The notes under the pieces were generated by a model. It saw nothing but the letters and a program-made list of their open reading frames with translations, searched no databases and was not told the DNA's origin. 64,000 nt of DNA, from positions 9,862,501 to 9,926,500 of the forward strand of contig NC_088315.1 in NCBI RefSeq assembly GCF_910592395.1, read 5' to 3'. Origin of the DNA: Lineus longissimus. Lineage: Eukaryota > Nemertea > Pilidiophora > Heteronemertea > Lineidae. Both the position numbers and the translations under genes were made by a program. Shown here piece after piece: positions 23,561 to 35,836 of the stretch. The stretch's first letter is position 1. Each line of letters begins with the position of its first letter.

Positions 23561-24423
23561 ATTTTGGAGTGGCATGAGCTTAACTACTTGCATACTTTTA
23601 TTGCCAAACTAGCACTACCGGTATTGTACCATAACATTGCAGTTGAATCAAAAGTTTTTAAAAATCCTTTTTGCCTCCCCTCAGTCAAGGATGCCCATTT
23701 TGCAAGTTGTAAATCCCAACGATTATACCAGGAGGTATCTCCGCATAGCTCGATGTTTGATGGAGATAGCTCGATTAAGCTATGCCACAGCATACATGAA
23801 TATCCTTTACAAACATTTAAAATGTGCGATATTTTGCTGAATTTAACCATTGCCCAGCTGTGAATACACCATGGAACAATTTAGGAAATTATCATTGAAA
23901 TCAGCAAGGACATGAGCAGATTTGCGATGTCGAATTGGCAGTTGTGATCTGCGAAATAGCTTCTTTGGGCGACAACTTGCTGTTAGGGCATCCTTGTCTG
24001 ACTGTCCCTGTGAAATAAACTGCTGCTGGACAATGAAATTGTGTTTAGGACTACATATTTTGTTTAGAATACATTTAAGTATAAATAAGTACATCTAATT
24101 GTATCTTTGACAGTCACACAGTTTGGTATCACAGTTTGGAAGAGCACCAATAAAACTTATGTGAGAATTTACAAAAAATAGGGAAGTCAAGTGTTAAAGT
24201 GATGAAGAAGTGGGCCTGTCCCTGAGAAATAAAGCATTACTGGACAATAAACTTGTGTTGAGTAATAAATTAAGGGTAAAATATTTCTTACAATGTTGTA
24301 AGTCAAGGAAGTATGATTTTGCATCAGCAAAACCCTAAATACTGAGGTTGTGATCCAAGAAAAAACAATGACATGGTTTGGAAGACAGGCAAAAAAGTTC
24401 GCCCCTACCAATGTATCTTATCA

Positions 24424-27400
24424 TTACACTTCATTCAATGGATGAAGTTTCTTCTTTGACTCATTTTTACCTTGTGTCGAGGATGCAATATTTGGAAGCC
24501 GGGGAAGTGGGGATTTTTGATAGCAGAATTTTGGAGATGCTGGTTGTGAGGCCTTAACAGTTTTCATCTTGGAATCAGGAATCTGAGGAAAAGGAATCCT
24601 CCTGGACAGAGAGTCCTTGTTGGGAATTCGCTTCGGAGGTGTTCTACCAACTGGGGAATGAGTGCAGGCTGTTGCTCCTTCTGTCAAGACGTCTCTATGC
24701 TGAACATCATACCTACGATAACTGCTTCCTTCATCTAGAGGTAACCTATCTAGAGGCATCTTCATAGTTGTAGAGGTTCTTTCTGAAGCCGTGGTTTTAT
24801 CAGCTTGTCCAGGCATCTCATTTACACCAGATAGCCATGACAAACAACCAGATGATGTCTGATTTCTTCGTCCTTTAGAGCGAGAAGTGAAACGTGTTCC
24901 TCGGCTTGTCTTCAGTTTGAAACCTTTTGGTACAATGTACTCAAAACTGTTGGTAGTTTTGATCTTTGAGACAGGTTTCAACTCTGACACAGCACAAATC
25001 CCCTTGTCCTTGCTCCTCTCGAACTCCCTTCTAGGACCCTCATTCAAGATGCCCTCAACTCTGCTATCACTGGACCCAAATATCCCTTTCAAGCTCACTG
25101 ATGAAAGACAAGTTCTGGCACCAGCAGAACTCTCCTCTTTAGTATGGGTCTGAACATGCTCACAGGCATTTCGTCTTGCCTCATTCTTTGATGGCCTTTT
25201 GTCTCTGTTTTTCCCGTAAATTTGATCAGGATTCTTCGTGGGACTATCACTCTCCAATTGGACTATTCCACCTTTTCTGAACATGTCATCATTCCGATCC
25301 TGAGAAGGCTCTCTTCTGCCTGGAGCTCGACCTTCTGATGCCCCATCAGCACTCCCTTTACCTGCAGCAGCCACACCTTGTATATCACGTTCCTTCAAGT
25401 CACCAGCCACATCCTCCTGTCCGCAATTTTGACCATTTGATGCACAAGGGACCACTTCTAAACATTCTTTCTTCTTCATGTTCTTCGAAGATTTTGGAAA
25501 GTAATACTTGCTTGATTTTGAACCATCCCTCAAAACCTTGTCTTTGCATGCAGTTGTCTTACTTGGGGAGGATTCTTGCTCCAGATGAGTTGATATTGGC
25601 AACACTGACAGAACATCTTCCCGAAGAGAGTATCTTCCTTGGCGGTGAGCTGCTTGCATTGAATCAGCATCACACTGCACTTTCGGGCTTGGGTTGCCTG
25701 TCAGCATCTGACCTTGCAGACCATCTGCTGGCCCCTCCTCTGAAGGGCCATCTTTCTCTGTCTTACACAATCCATTCTTCTCAGCCAGGACTGGTTGTGT
25801 TTCTTTCTCAGGGACTTTCTTTTCTTCTTTCTCAGCTGACGTGTCCACCAGTTCACTCCACCCAGACCTGGAGCATATCAGACCTGCATCTTTTGGCGTC
25901 ATACCATCATCGCCATCGGTCTTCTGACTTGTCACAGCCTTCGTCAAATTCCGATCAACTTCATCTGCACGTTCTAGCTTCTTTTCTTGATGTTCTTTGG
26001 GATCTTGCTGTTCATCAACTTTTCCAGAGAACTTCACGTCTGCTTCACTGTTTTTGATCTCTCCTTGAAGATTCTGTCCAACCGGTCCTTGGTCATTTGT
26101 AGCAACATCTGCCATCTCTTTTTCACTGTTGTCTAGGATCCCTCCCAATTCTACATCATCATCAGTTGCTTTCTCTGTTTGACTATTACTCTCTACAATC
26201 TCTCCAACACTTTCGACTGCTCTCCCAAATTTTCTGTCCAGTTTTTTCGCATTATCTTCTGCATCAGTTGTCTTTAGAGTGGACATACCCTCTCCAGTGA
26301 TCGATCCAGTTTTTCCAGCAACTTTCTGAGTTATCGTTGTAACAATGTCCTGCTTCTGTTTTGCTTCACGTCTGCTTCCAAACTGGTCTCCTTGTTTTGT
26401 TGTCAATTTTGATGTTTCCGTCTCATGAACAATGTCTGCCTTCTTATTAGAAGTCCTTCCTCCCACTATAACCTCCAACATATGACCCTCGCCGTCAAGC
26501 AAGCATTTATTTCGACTTATTTTTCCTTGGTTTGCATGCGTCTGAACATCAGCAAAGTGGCTTTTCCCAACCTCTCCCTCCTTTGGCACTTCTGCCCTGT
26601 TCCTCCCCGCCTTCTGTTGCCCCTCTTCCAGTAGCAGACGACCTCCTTCGGTAGCAGACGGCAACAAACATTCTCCCTGGCTAGCAGACGACGCCTCGCT
26701 CTCAGTCGAGTACCCTTGCCTCTGCGCCAGGATATTTCTAACAGGGGGCCTTGAAATAGTCCTATTCTTCGTCGGGGTCCTAGAAAGCGCTGGTAAGACC
26801 TGTGCCGAACCTTTCACTTCTAAAAACCTTCTGTTTGCTCTCCTTGTATTCCTTGGTGTTGACACTGGTTTAGGGGAGGCACTTGATAACTCAGTCCCAC
26901 TCTGATGACCAGAAAGTGTCTCCTTCTTGATTGGAGGAGATGGAGTCATGTATTGTCTACCCAAATGGCCATGAAAGTTCCTTTCCTTAAGCCGGTAAAC
27001 TGGAGTTCTTGGCGATTGATTCTTCTGTGGATGAGCCTTAATTCCCTTGCCCTTTTTCTTCTTTACAGCCACACCTTTCAAAACGCCCTCAGGCTTATGG
27101 TCCTCAGCATGCGCACCTTTTTCATTCTCTTTGTTCTTTTCCTTTTTGTTTGGCAGACATTTCTGTTCTTTGGACTTGACTCTCTTCCTGGTTTTTCCCC
27201 CAGGGGTAGTCTCGACAGTGAATGTGGCATTGGTGATCTCCAGATCTGGACTGTTTGCGGATGCACGTATCAAATCACTATCATGGTGAACATTTAGCAC
27301 ATTCTCGTTGCTATCTTTCTCTTCTTCCATTAGCGATGACTTCCCCGGTGTGGTTCTTCCTGACATGCCTGGTAAAGATGTGATATCGCTGGAACAATCA

Positions 27401-30400
27401 CTGAAATTGATTGAAGTCGAACATCCAACCGACCCTTCCTCAGTACGACAACTAACAGCATCATCGACCTTGCCTGAACTGTTCTTGTCATCAGGGGTGC
27501 TCGTCTCAATGCAGTCGTGTGATAAATCTGTTGGGCTGACCATTTCACAGGTGTCAGTCATCAAACATTTGTTCAACTCAGGTGAATGTTGTAAAACCTG
27601 GACTCCGTCCTGTTGCTTTGGACAAGTCAATGTCTGACACTGTACATCCCTCTGCTGTGGTTGAGCATTCTCTGAGTTAGGCCTATCCTTAGTTACCAAG
27701 GAGCCAGATGTGGCAATGGTCTCCATCTGTCCACATTTGGTTAGGGAATCGGCACTGTCTATAGAATAGATAAGTGGCAAATTAATACTGCTGTCAGTTG
27801 AACTCATCACAGCAAATGTTTGATGCAGTTCCTCTGTGTCAGAATGACTCAGTGTAGCCTCTGACTTGTCAACCGATGAGGGACACTTTACACTCGTACT
27901 AAGCTCAATGTAAGACGTTTCCGAGAGGCATACTGGCACACTACTGGTTTTTCTTACCAGTTCTGACCAATCAGCAGACGGTTTTAGATCCACGCTAACA
28001 TTGGTCAATAACGCTTCTCGGTTCACCCCACTGCATACTTTAATTTCTCCCATCTCTGAACTCTTCTTCGGGGCAGTGGACTTTGAAACTGCGGCTCTTC
28101 CTCCAGGCTCCCTTACGTTGATCCCATGAAAGCTGTCCAAACTGTCAACAGACATCGCAGACTGATAGAGATAAGCCATTTTGCCCTCCGCTCGTTTCAG
28201 TGGCACTGAATTAGTCGACAAGTTTCTTACTAATACTGAATCTTCACCCGATACATTCTTAATCGGACTTCTCGACATTAATCTTCTGATGGTACTAGCG
28301 GCGCTTTTGCTTCTGCCTATTTCCCTCCTCTGCGGCCACCCACGTTCAGACATTTTATTGCAACTTGATCCTACTGCAAGAAGACCATTGTCCAGAGACG
28401 ATCCTCTAAGATATGTCCCAAACTTCCCTCCAGTCTGTGGCGAATTCAGACTGCCAATAAACAGACTATCATTGCTGGCTAGGCTCATAGGAGATGAGGG
28501 ACATGTCCGTGGAGTGAACTTAGGCAACGACGAAATACTCTCACCAAACTGGAACATATCTTTGATGGTTCCAACTATGGCTTGAGAAATAAACTTTCCT
28601 TGGGTCTTTTGGGGGTCACACTCACATTCGTTTGGGAGCAGTAGTTTTTCCCTTGTTTCGGAGGAAATTTGATCCTGAGCGTCGTCTCTGTCTGGTCTCT
28701 TGGTGTAAACTGGTGGCTTCCCATCAGGTACTGATCCATTGCTCGTATTCTCAATCATGTCAGATTTTACTTCATTTTCAAGTGAATCTACTTCAAACGA
28801 CGTCCCTGAGCTGGACCTTCTGGCAACGTCAACTTCATGCCCCCCTTGGTTAGTATCCGCAAAGCTCCCTTGAGAAGCTGTCTGCCCTATCTTAGGATCA
28901 TTACTGTCCTGAACATCCTCATCCTTACTCTCATGAATCTGTCCAGTGCATACCATTCCTTCATCGATCTCCAACGAATCAACACTCAGTTGTTCCTGCA
29001 GACTATTCTCGTCCAACCCATTAATTCTCTGCTGCTCATTTTCACCTCCTTGACTAGGATACTCCACATGAACTTCATACTCTCGTTTTTGTTCCTGCAG
29101 ACTATTCTCGTCCAACCCATTAATTCTCTGCAGCTCATTTTCACCTCCTTGACTAGGATACTCCACATGAACTTCATACTCTCGTTCTTGTTCCTGCAGA
29201 CTATTCTCGTCCAACCCATTAATTCTCTGCTGCTCATTTTCACCTCCTTGACTAGGATACTCCACATGAACTTCATACTCTCGTTCTTGTTCCTGCAGAC
29301 TATTCTCGTCCAACTCATTAATTCTCTGCAGCTCATTTTCACCTCCTTGACTAGGATACTCCACATGAACTTCATACTCTCGTTCTTGTTCCTGCAGACT
29401 ATTCTCGTCCAACTCATTAATTCTCTGCAGCTCATTTTCACCTCCTTGACTAGGATACTCCACATGAGCTTCATACTCTCGTTCTTGTTCCTGCAGACTA
29501 TTCTCGTCCAACTCATTAATTCTCTGCAGCTCATTTTCACCTCCTTGACTAGGATACTCCACATGAACTTCATACTCTCGTTCTTGTTCCTGCAGACTAT
29601 TCTCGTCCAACTCATTAATTCTCTGCAGCTCATTTTCACCTCCTTGACTTGTGTACTCCACATGAATTCGATACTCTCTTTGTTCATCTTCGTTCGGAGC
29701 CATTATCGTAGAATCGTCAACATTCTGAGACACCAGAGCACAGCATTCACTTAGCGCCTCATCCAAGACAGTGAAAGCAACCCTACAACCATCCTCAGTG
29801 AAGTAAGACACTTCGCCTTTATTCTCGAACGCGGCTTTGTCTCCTGTTCCTTCAGAGTTGGTGAGTGAGACATCATCAAGCAGTGTCTTCCTGAGTGTCA
29901 TCAAATCAAGGAGGTCGGTCAGCAGGCCTGGCCTATCACATGCAGACCGCACTCTGTCCTCGAAATTAGAAGCTGTGGCTACCAATTTCTCCTTCTCACA
30001 CCTCATCTTATCTTCAACCTGGTCCCAAACCTCTCGATCAACCTCGTCACTATACCGAGATGCATTTTTCACCCTCCCTGACAAACCAGAATGAAGGTCA
30101 TCGCTGTACATACACTCCTCAGCATTTAAAATCACATCATCTAAGAAACCACGCAACTTTTTTGTCAGGGACTCCCTACCTAAACTCCTAAACCTCTCTA
30201 AAGTCTTCCTAAAGTACATCACGAAACTGCGTTTCTCCTTCTCCCATTGCCCTCTCCCCTCTTTAATCTTATCTACCACCTCAAGGATTTCAACAAAGAT
30301 CTCAGATCGCTTACATAACTTTGACACCACCTGAAGGTATGCTTGCTTTCTTAGCTCTGACACCTTATTCAAGGTCTTCACTTCTTCCACTAAGGTCACA

Positions 30401-33292
30401 ACCAGGTCTTGCAACTCGTCACAGCTTTTTTGGGATGCAGAACAACTGACTTGATAAGCACTACACTCTTTTTCAATTTCCATCGCATAGTCCATCATGC
30501 TTTTTTGCATCTTTGCCAGGCATAATGACATCATTCTATTCTGCTCCATCACATGATCTGTAAACCTAAAACAAAGGAAAAAGGTCTTCTGAAAATGATA
30601 AACAAATGAAGTCAATACTAAGCGAGGGATTGGTATCAAACTCGCCACAAACACTCATCAGGAGGCAACCTGATATGATGCAACAAGCATGGTTGCAATA
30701 CTGTCTTCAGTACATGCAGGCTATGGACACCATCCTCACCAGGCTTTTCTGCTGGGTTTAAATATTAATCAACACAACAATTGGCATCTTACCCCAATGA
30801 GTCAAATCCAACCGTTATGACAGACAGTGTGATCCAAGAGACTTGTGTGTCAAGACGAACTACATGAATACATGACGTTAGATTTCAACACATTGCGATG
30901 TCTAAACGTCAAGCATGCGCCGTCCTTTCGGTTGGAAAAACATATTTTTGCAAGCCATTTCCAGGAGCTTTGGTAACCGAAATCGGCAAGATTGCCTTGA
31001 TGGAATATGCTGAACATTTTATGGGGTAAAGAATTCAGCCAGTGCTATCAATGTGCAAGATCAAATGAAGTTGGGACAATCCAAAGCAAATATATGTCAG
31101 TTTAAAAAACGCCTTCTTCCAACCAGCCGCAGTGCGCATGCCAAGAGTAGCTTGGCAACATTCCTAGAGATTGCATCGTGAAACTCATGTACTGACTGTA
31201 TGTAGAGTTTCCTATTTTTGTTTAACCTCTTGAATCCCGGTGACCAACCAGTCGGTCATTTTGAAATAACGTTTTTTCCCAACGACCGACAGGTCGGTCT
31301 CAGTGATATTTTTATTGCCTTGAGCTGGGACGCTTGTTCATTGCTTGTTTTAGCTTGTTTGATGTACAGTAGGGTCAGTTAGAGCCTGCCTGGGTAGATG
31401 GCGCCTCGGTACCGGACTTTGGCGGTTGTATGCGGGCGCTATACATCGTGAAAGTCCGACCCAATTTCGCAACCACGTAACCACTCTGGGATCCCGGGAT
31501 TTTCAAGTTTTGGGATTCAAGAGGTTGAAAAGACTTTACCCGCAAATGTGATAGCACTTTTCTCTTCAATTTCGTGCCATTGCCAAATGCTAGCTGAAGC
31601 CTTGATAGGCTTTACAATTTATGACACTATCAGACTGACCCTCCCTATAATTCACCGCTGCTGTATAAACTTAAAAATAAAGTGTACAAACAATGTTTTT
31701 TCTATACAACACAATAACTCAAAGGAAATTCTTCGAGAGTTTCAGAATAAATGTTCAAACCAAATTTTGTGCACAATCTTTAATTAATTAATGTTAACAT
31801 GATTAATTAGAGATGGTACACAAAATTTGGTTAGAATATTTAAATTTTCTCTTCTTAAGGGTTCAACTCAGACTGCAAAATTGAAATACCTGCAAAAGTT
31901 TTCTGAGTTCATGTGTTACAGCTGTCTCAACAGTGCTCTAGTCTAACATTGTGCTCAGAAAATGCAGCTTGTTTTATAACATAGTCCTCAGAGCACACAG
32001 GTCCAACACTGTGTCAAGAAAAATCTTAATGAGGTTTTGATATTGTCCTCAAAAAACCCTAGTCCAACACCATCCTAGGAAAAAAATTTTTAATAAAATT
32101 GTGACATTGTCCTTAAAATATTCAGGTCTAACACTGTCCAATTCCAAAGAAAATCTAAATAAGGTTGTGACACAGTCGTCAGAACACGCTGATCTAACAA
32201 TGTCCTAAGAAAAGTCAGGTTGTGACATTGTCCTCAGAAGACTCCAGCCCAACACTGTCCCAAGAAAAATGTGAATAAGGTTGTGACATTGCCTTCAGAA
32301 CACTCAGGTCTAACACATAGACAATTTTTGATAAGGTTGCAAGACAGCTTTCAGAACACTCGGGTCTAACTCTGTCCAAAGGATAACCTGCTTGTGACAT
32401 TGTCCACAGAATGCTCACGTCTTACACCATCCAGGCCTACCTGGGGTAGTGTATCATTCGTCTCTCTACAGACGTCGATGATTAAATAGAATAGATAGTG
32501 TGACGTAAATCCTATGGTAAGTGAGCATGGTCTAACACTATCATCAGTATCAAATATTCCAGTTGTGGCATTTTCCACAAAAAAATTGCAGCCTGAAATC
32601 AGAGAAGACGCCTTGATTTACGCACTAAAGTAAAGAAATGAAAACTTACAAATCAGCATGAGCTGCCTGTTCATCTTTCTGTTGGAGACAGTGTTCCAGA
32701 TTCCTAACCACCTGCTGCAGATGATCAACAAGACCAGGCAGAGCATCACCATCCAAAGAGCGTGGGTCAACTGCAATCAATAGATCATTCTTTGGATTGA
32801 GGTTAAAGGTACGTGAAAATTAAACCTTGTAAAGTGCCAGGTGCACACGGTATTTTTTGGGCTGTGCAAATGCTACTCAGTAAGTCCAATGTGAGATGTG
32901 TGTCAAAATCAAATGGGGAAAAAACTGGTCTCAAATTATTCACATGATGAGTAATCCTGTTGGACCACTGGCTAACAATAGTAACATTATTGTAGATTCA
33001 AAAAATTTAGTTGATTCCCTTATTGGAAGCTTGAAATAAACGATAAAATTTTTAAATGAGTACTTAAATTTCTTGAGTCAATTGCTCAGAGACTTTCAAA
33101 AGTCACATCATCCACATAGGCCTAGTCCCAATTGCTTTAAGAATAATGCTACCCACCATCTACTGCATTAACGAGATCATGAACTTCATTGATTTGACCG
33201 TCTTGGTCTACTCTGACATCTTGGACTTTGTCCCCTCTGTTTTGTAGGTCTGCTCTGTTATCCCGGCCTTCATGTGGCTTGTCCATGTCCAT
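24424..33292 (-). CDS. Unrecognised large disordered protein with seven 33-residue repeats (about 2132 aa)
   Basis: Three exons join in phase: 33292-33157 (ATG, residues 1-45), 32770-32650 and 30565-24424 (TAA). Upstream of the ATG an acceptor-like gtttag at about 33335 suggests a 5' UTR intron. Residues 1-260 are acidic then helical (VDHLQQVVRNLEHCLQQKDE; KSMMDYAMEIEKECSAYQ; VVTLVEEVKTLNKVSEL) and probably coiled coil. Residues 381-611 are seven near-identical copies of a 33-residue acidic unit. The rest is Ser/Thr/Lys-rich low complexity with SP/TP sites (SRSPIKN, SRTPTKN, QSPRTPVYR) and ends KKKLHPLNEV. The tetrapeptide-plus motif WSELV occurs twice (about residues 950 and 1655). There is no signal peptide, membrane span or enzyme domain. 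I do not recognise the family. A scaffold-like, phosphorylated protein is the furthest inference the composition allows. Confidence 0.8.
28990..29682 (-). repeat. Seven tandem 99-bp coding repeats (33 residues each)
   Basis: The unit reads EREYEVHVEYPSQGGENELQ followed by RINELDENSLQEQ. Copies differ at only a few positions (V/A, L/Q, E/G), and the outermost N-terminal copy is the most diverged (QREYRIHVEYTSQ). Near-identity at the DNA level indicates recent expansion or ongoing homogenisation. Because 99 is a multiple of 3, other frames through the array stay open and create spurious ORFs on both strands. Confidence 0.95.
31224..31526. mobile_element. MITE with ends aacctcttgaatccc / gggattcaagaggtt
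   Basis: The 15-bp terminal inverted repeats are perfect and enclose about 270 bp of moderately GC-rich DNA, including a second inverted pair (gaccaaccagtcggtc / cgaccgacaggtcggtc). It lies in the intron between coding exons 2 and 3 of the large - strand gene. Confidence 0.75.
31757..31833. repeat. Long hairpin (about 28-bp stem)
   Basis: aaccaaattttgtgcacaat and its imperfect complement acacaaaatttggtt flank a taattaatta-rich centre. It may be a small MITE. Confidence 0.6.
31912..32440. repeat. Degenerate tandem array (about 60-bp unit, about 9 copies) in an intron
   Basis: Units follow the pattern ttgtgacattgtcctcagaa, cactcaggtctaacactgtcc, aagaaaaat.t.aataagg. Copies diverge by 15-30%, so the array is old. 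It lies in the 2.08-kb intron between coding exons 2 and 3 of the large - strand gene. Confidence 0.85.
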
Positions 33293-34550
33293 AGCTGCAC
33301 GGCGGGAGGAGAAGGAATTCAACTGAATCAGAGTACTAAACACAGAGAAACAAGAATAATGACTGTTGGGCTCTAAGTGTTCCCGTATAGAGATGAGGAC
33401 GGTTCCGACTTGGGGGCATCCGAAAATGTACACAATCATTTCATACAATCTACAAATCTCCTTCACTGCTGGTGCCAATAATGCCGAGGGGGGGGGGGGG
33501 CTATATAGGCTCACTCTCAATCTGGACTGGGCCCAGGGCTGGTGGCTGGTGCATGCAGGGCAGTGTTTCCACCAGAAGGCCAGCTAGGAGACAGGGAGGG
33601 CAAGTCCCCCTCAAAAAGCCAAATGATGGAAATTCACTCGATGTGTGTGTGTGTATCTATGTCATGATGGATATTGGATGTGATTGATTTGATTTGATGG
33701 AGTGATTCAATTCAATCACTCAAAAAAATCACGGGGCATTAGGGGCCATGGGGCCATAGGGCCTGGGGCCTGGGGGGGGGGGGGGGGATGATATCACTCT
33801 CAGGTACATCACTCACTGCATGTCATTGTCAGTGATATGATGATTTTATCTGATGAATGAAAACAGTTTGAGTAGGCCTACTACTAGGCTAGGCCTACTT
33901 TAATGAGTAATGTTGGAGAAAGGGCCTCCCAAATAGTAGGTAAATTTCCTTATGCATGCATGTTCTTTGTCCGAAACACTGAATAAGGTCTAAATTACCA
34001 AATCCCCCCCCCCCTCCGGCATGTGACTTCAGAATATTGCATGAATGGAATGCAGGAAGTCATAAACTAAGCGACTGCGATTGCGAACACACCACACATT
34101 GCGTCTGGCGAAGTGCAAGACTGCAGGGCCACAAAATACAGTTAAATTCCCCGATTTAAACTATTCTGGGAGTGGCATTTCCTTTCATACTGAGCACAAG
34201 AGTAAAACACAGTCTTTAGGTAATTACCAGAGGATTGATTAACACATTTTGTGTGTTTCGGGCCAGTTAAGATAAGAAATTTTATTCAAACATCCCGCGT
34301 TGCAAACTCTTCGCCAACACTGTTGCAAATTAGCCTATGTTGCTTGAAAATTCTGTGCTAAAAATAGTATCGTCTTCGGTCTGCGCTAAAAAGCCGCACT
34401 CGGTTGTCACACAATAGAGAGGTTGCGCATCACAAATACGCCCTCGACTTTATACCTAACCATACTTGAACGCACTGTTTCAGAAGTGAAGTGGCTTTCA
34501 CCACTTCATTCAAAAGGTATAGGCCAGGCCCTTGGCCTTCGACCTCATTT
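33293..34550 (-). promoter_or_regulatory. Upstream region of the large - strand gene
   Basis: This is the only place its promoter or 5' UTR exon could begin inside the window. It contains G/C homopolymers (G13 at 33488, G16 at 33772, C11 at 34004) and no clear TATA box on the minus strand. The promoter position is not determined. Confidence 0.25.
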
Positions 34551-34629
34551 AGATGATGATGATGACGACCACGACCACGATCACGGCCACGACCACGACC
34601 ACGACGACCACGATGACGATGACGATGAC
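34551..34629. repeat. Trinucleotide-like simple repeat (gat/gac/cac)n
   Basis: An imperfect run of gatgat, gacgaccac and cacgac triplets. It translates to Asp/His tracts in one frame but has no flanking gene structure. Confidence 0.9.
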
Positions 34630-34643
34630 TATTTTAGGTCGCA

Positions 34644-35319
34644 TTAGGGAGTTCTTTTTTGTATTCATGCGCGGCCAAGCCCTAACCGTAGTTTCTAAAA
34701 GATCATTGATTTCTTGGTCCTCGTGTTGATTTAGCAGTTGTTTTGGCAAAGACATGTTTTTATGGAGTTTCTGAAACCTAGAGCGCTACTCAATAGGTGG
34801 CTAACAAGAAACTACGCATTTTACTGTTGTTGCCGACATATGTGTACACTGAACTTGGAATGTGCGACGGCCCCGTGTTGAAATGCCGTCCAGTGCCAGA
34901 TGGTGCGTTTTTCGCTGATTTGTGCAAAATTCAACATATCTCAAAAGTTCAATGGTTGACCCTCGATTTTTGTGTAGCGTAAGCAACTGTATTTCACGGG
35001 AGAATGCTCACTGTAATTATTATTTAGGAAAAAATGTAAAACATTTGGGGTTTTCCGTGGTTGTCCGGCCCAATTGACAATATTGCCATTTGGGATGGTG
35101 AACAGAGCTAGGAGCAAATGCGACGCTTATGATTTATTTAAAGAAATAAAATGCCCGATGTAACATCCTGCTGAATCAGGGGAATCGGGCGTTTCCAGTG
35201 ATATACGACACAAATGGGTTGTCCTCATGCAATCACTTTGGAAACGCATTTTAAAATAGATGTTACGTCCTGGTAATGGGGTACGTCATCATTGCGTACA
35301 TTCGGGAAAAACTCCCTAA
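34644..35319. mobile_element. Probable non-autonomous DNA transposon, ends ttagggagtt / aactccctaa
   Basis: The inverted ends ttagggagttcttttttg and tcgggaaaaactccctaa pair over about 15 bp. About 650 bp of non-coding DNA lies between them. The same tagggagtt end begins the elements at 39236 and 41033, so a family is present. No transposase ORF was seen. Confidence 0.5.
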
Positions 35320-35836
35320 CGAGACCTTACTGTAGCTAGCGTTTGGTAATTCGGAAATTATTCCATTCATTGTTGTAAATGTAAAGAGTAAAAACTTTCC
35401 TCAATTGATTGTCATGCATTAGCAAGATCTAGAATTTCTAAGGCGGGTATCATGCCGATCCACCGTCGTTGTGTGTTTATCCATCCGATAAGTCGGCATG
35501 GCGGGTATTAGCTTAGTCGTGGACGCTAAGAGGACCAAGCTCATTTTATTGCATCTTGACTCACAATGTCCCGAGATAGTAAATAGGGCCTAACAGACTC
35601 TATACAGAATGACTGTCAAAAAGATAGGTTTGTGATTATGTTTTATAGATTTCAGGTCAGAATGAAAGTTTATGAGGGAGTGTTAGAAATCATTAAATAC
35701 TGTGGTATCATTTTCGGTTGCCCGGTCATATATACTATCAACTAACCTATTCATCCACTCTCAACCTGCCCTGACCCTCATTTGGGCCGAACCGTGTCGT
35801 GCCAGAAACTATTTACACCTGTAAACGGCTATCTGA

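Noticed and set aside
25338-26057. 239-residue + strand ORF.
   Set aside because: It is antisense to the long coding exon of the large - strand gene and reflects its codon composition.
28837-29754. A 305-residue hydrophobic repetitive ORF on the + strand and a 233-residue ORF in a second minus frame.
   Set aside because: They are other-frame readings of the seven 99-bp coding repeats. A period divisible by three keeps every frame open once one unit is open.
30566-30654. An N-terminal extension of the large - strand protein beginning MFVASLIPIPRL.
   Set aside because: A good acceptor (ttgttttag) at 30566 and two upstream exons in compatible phase indicate this stretch is intron.
34423-34647. 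Short ORF with Asp/His tracts on the + strand.
   Set aside because: The tracts come from the gat/gac/cac simple repeat; nothing else supports coding.
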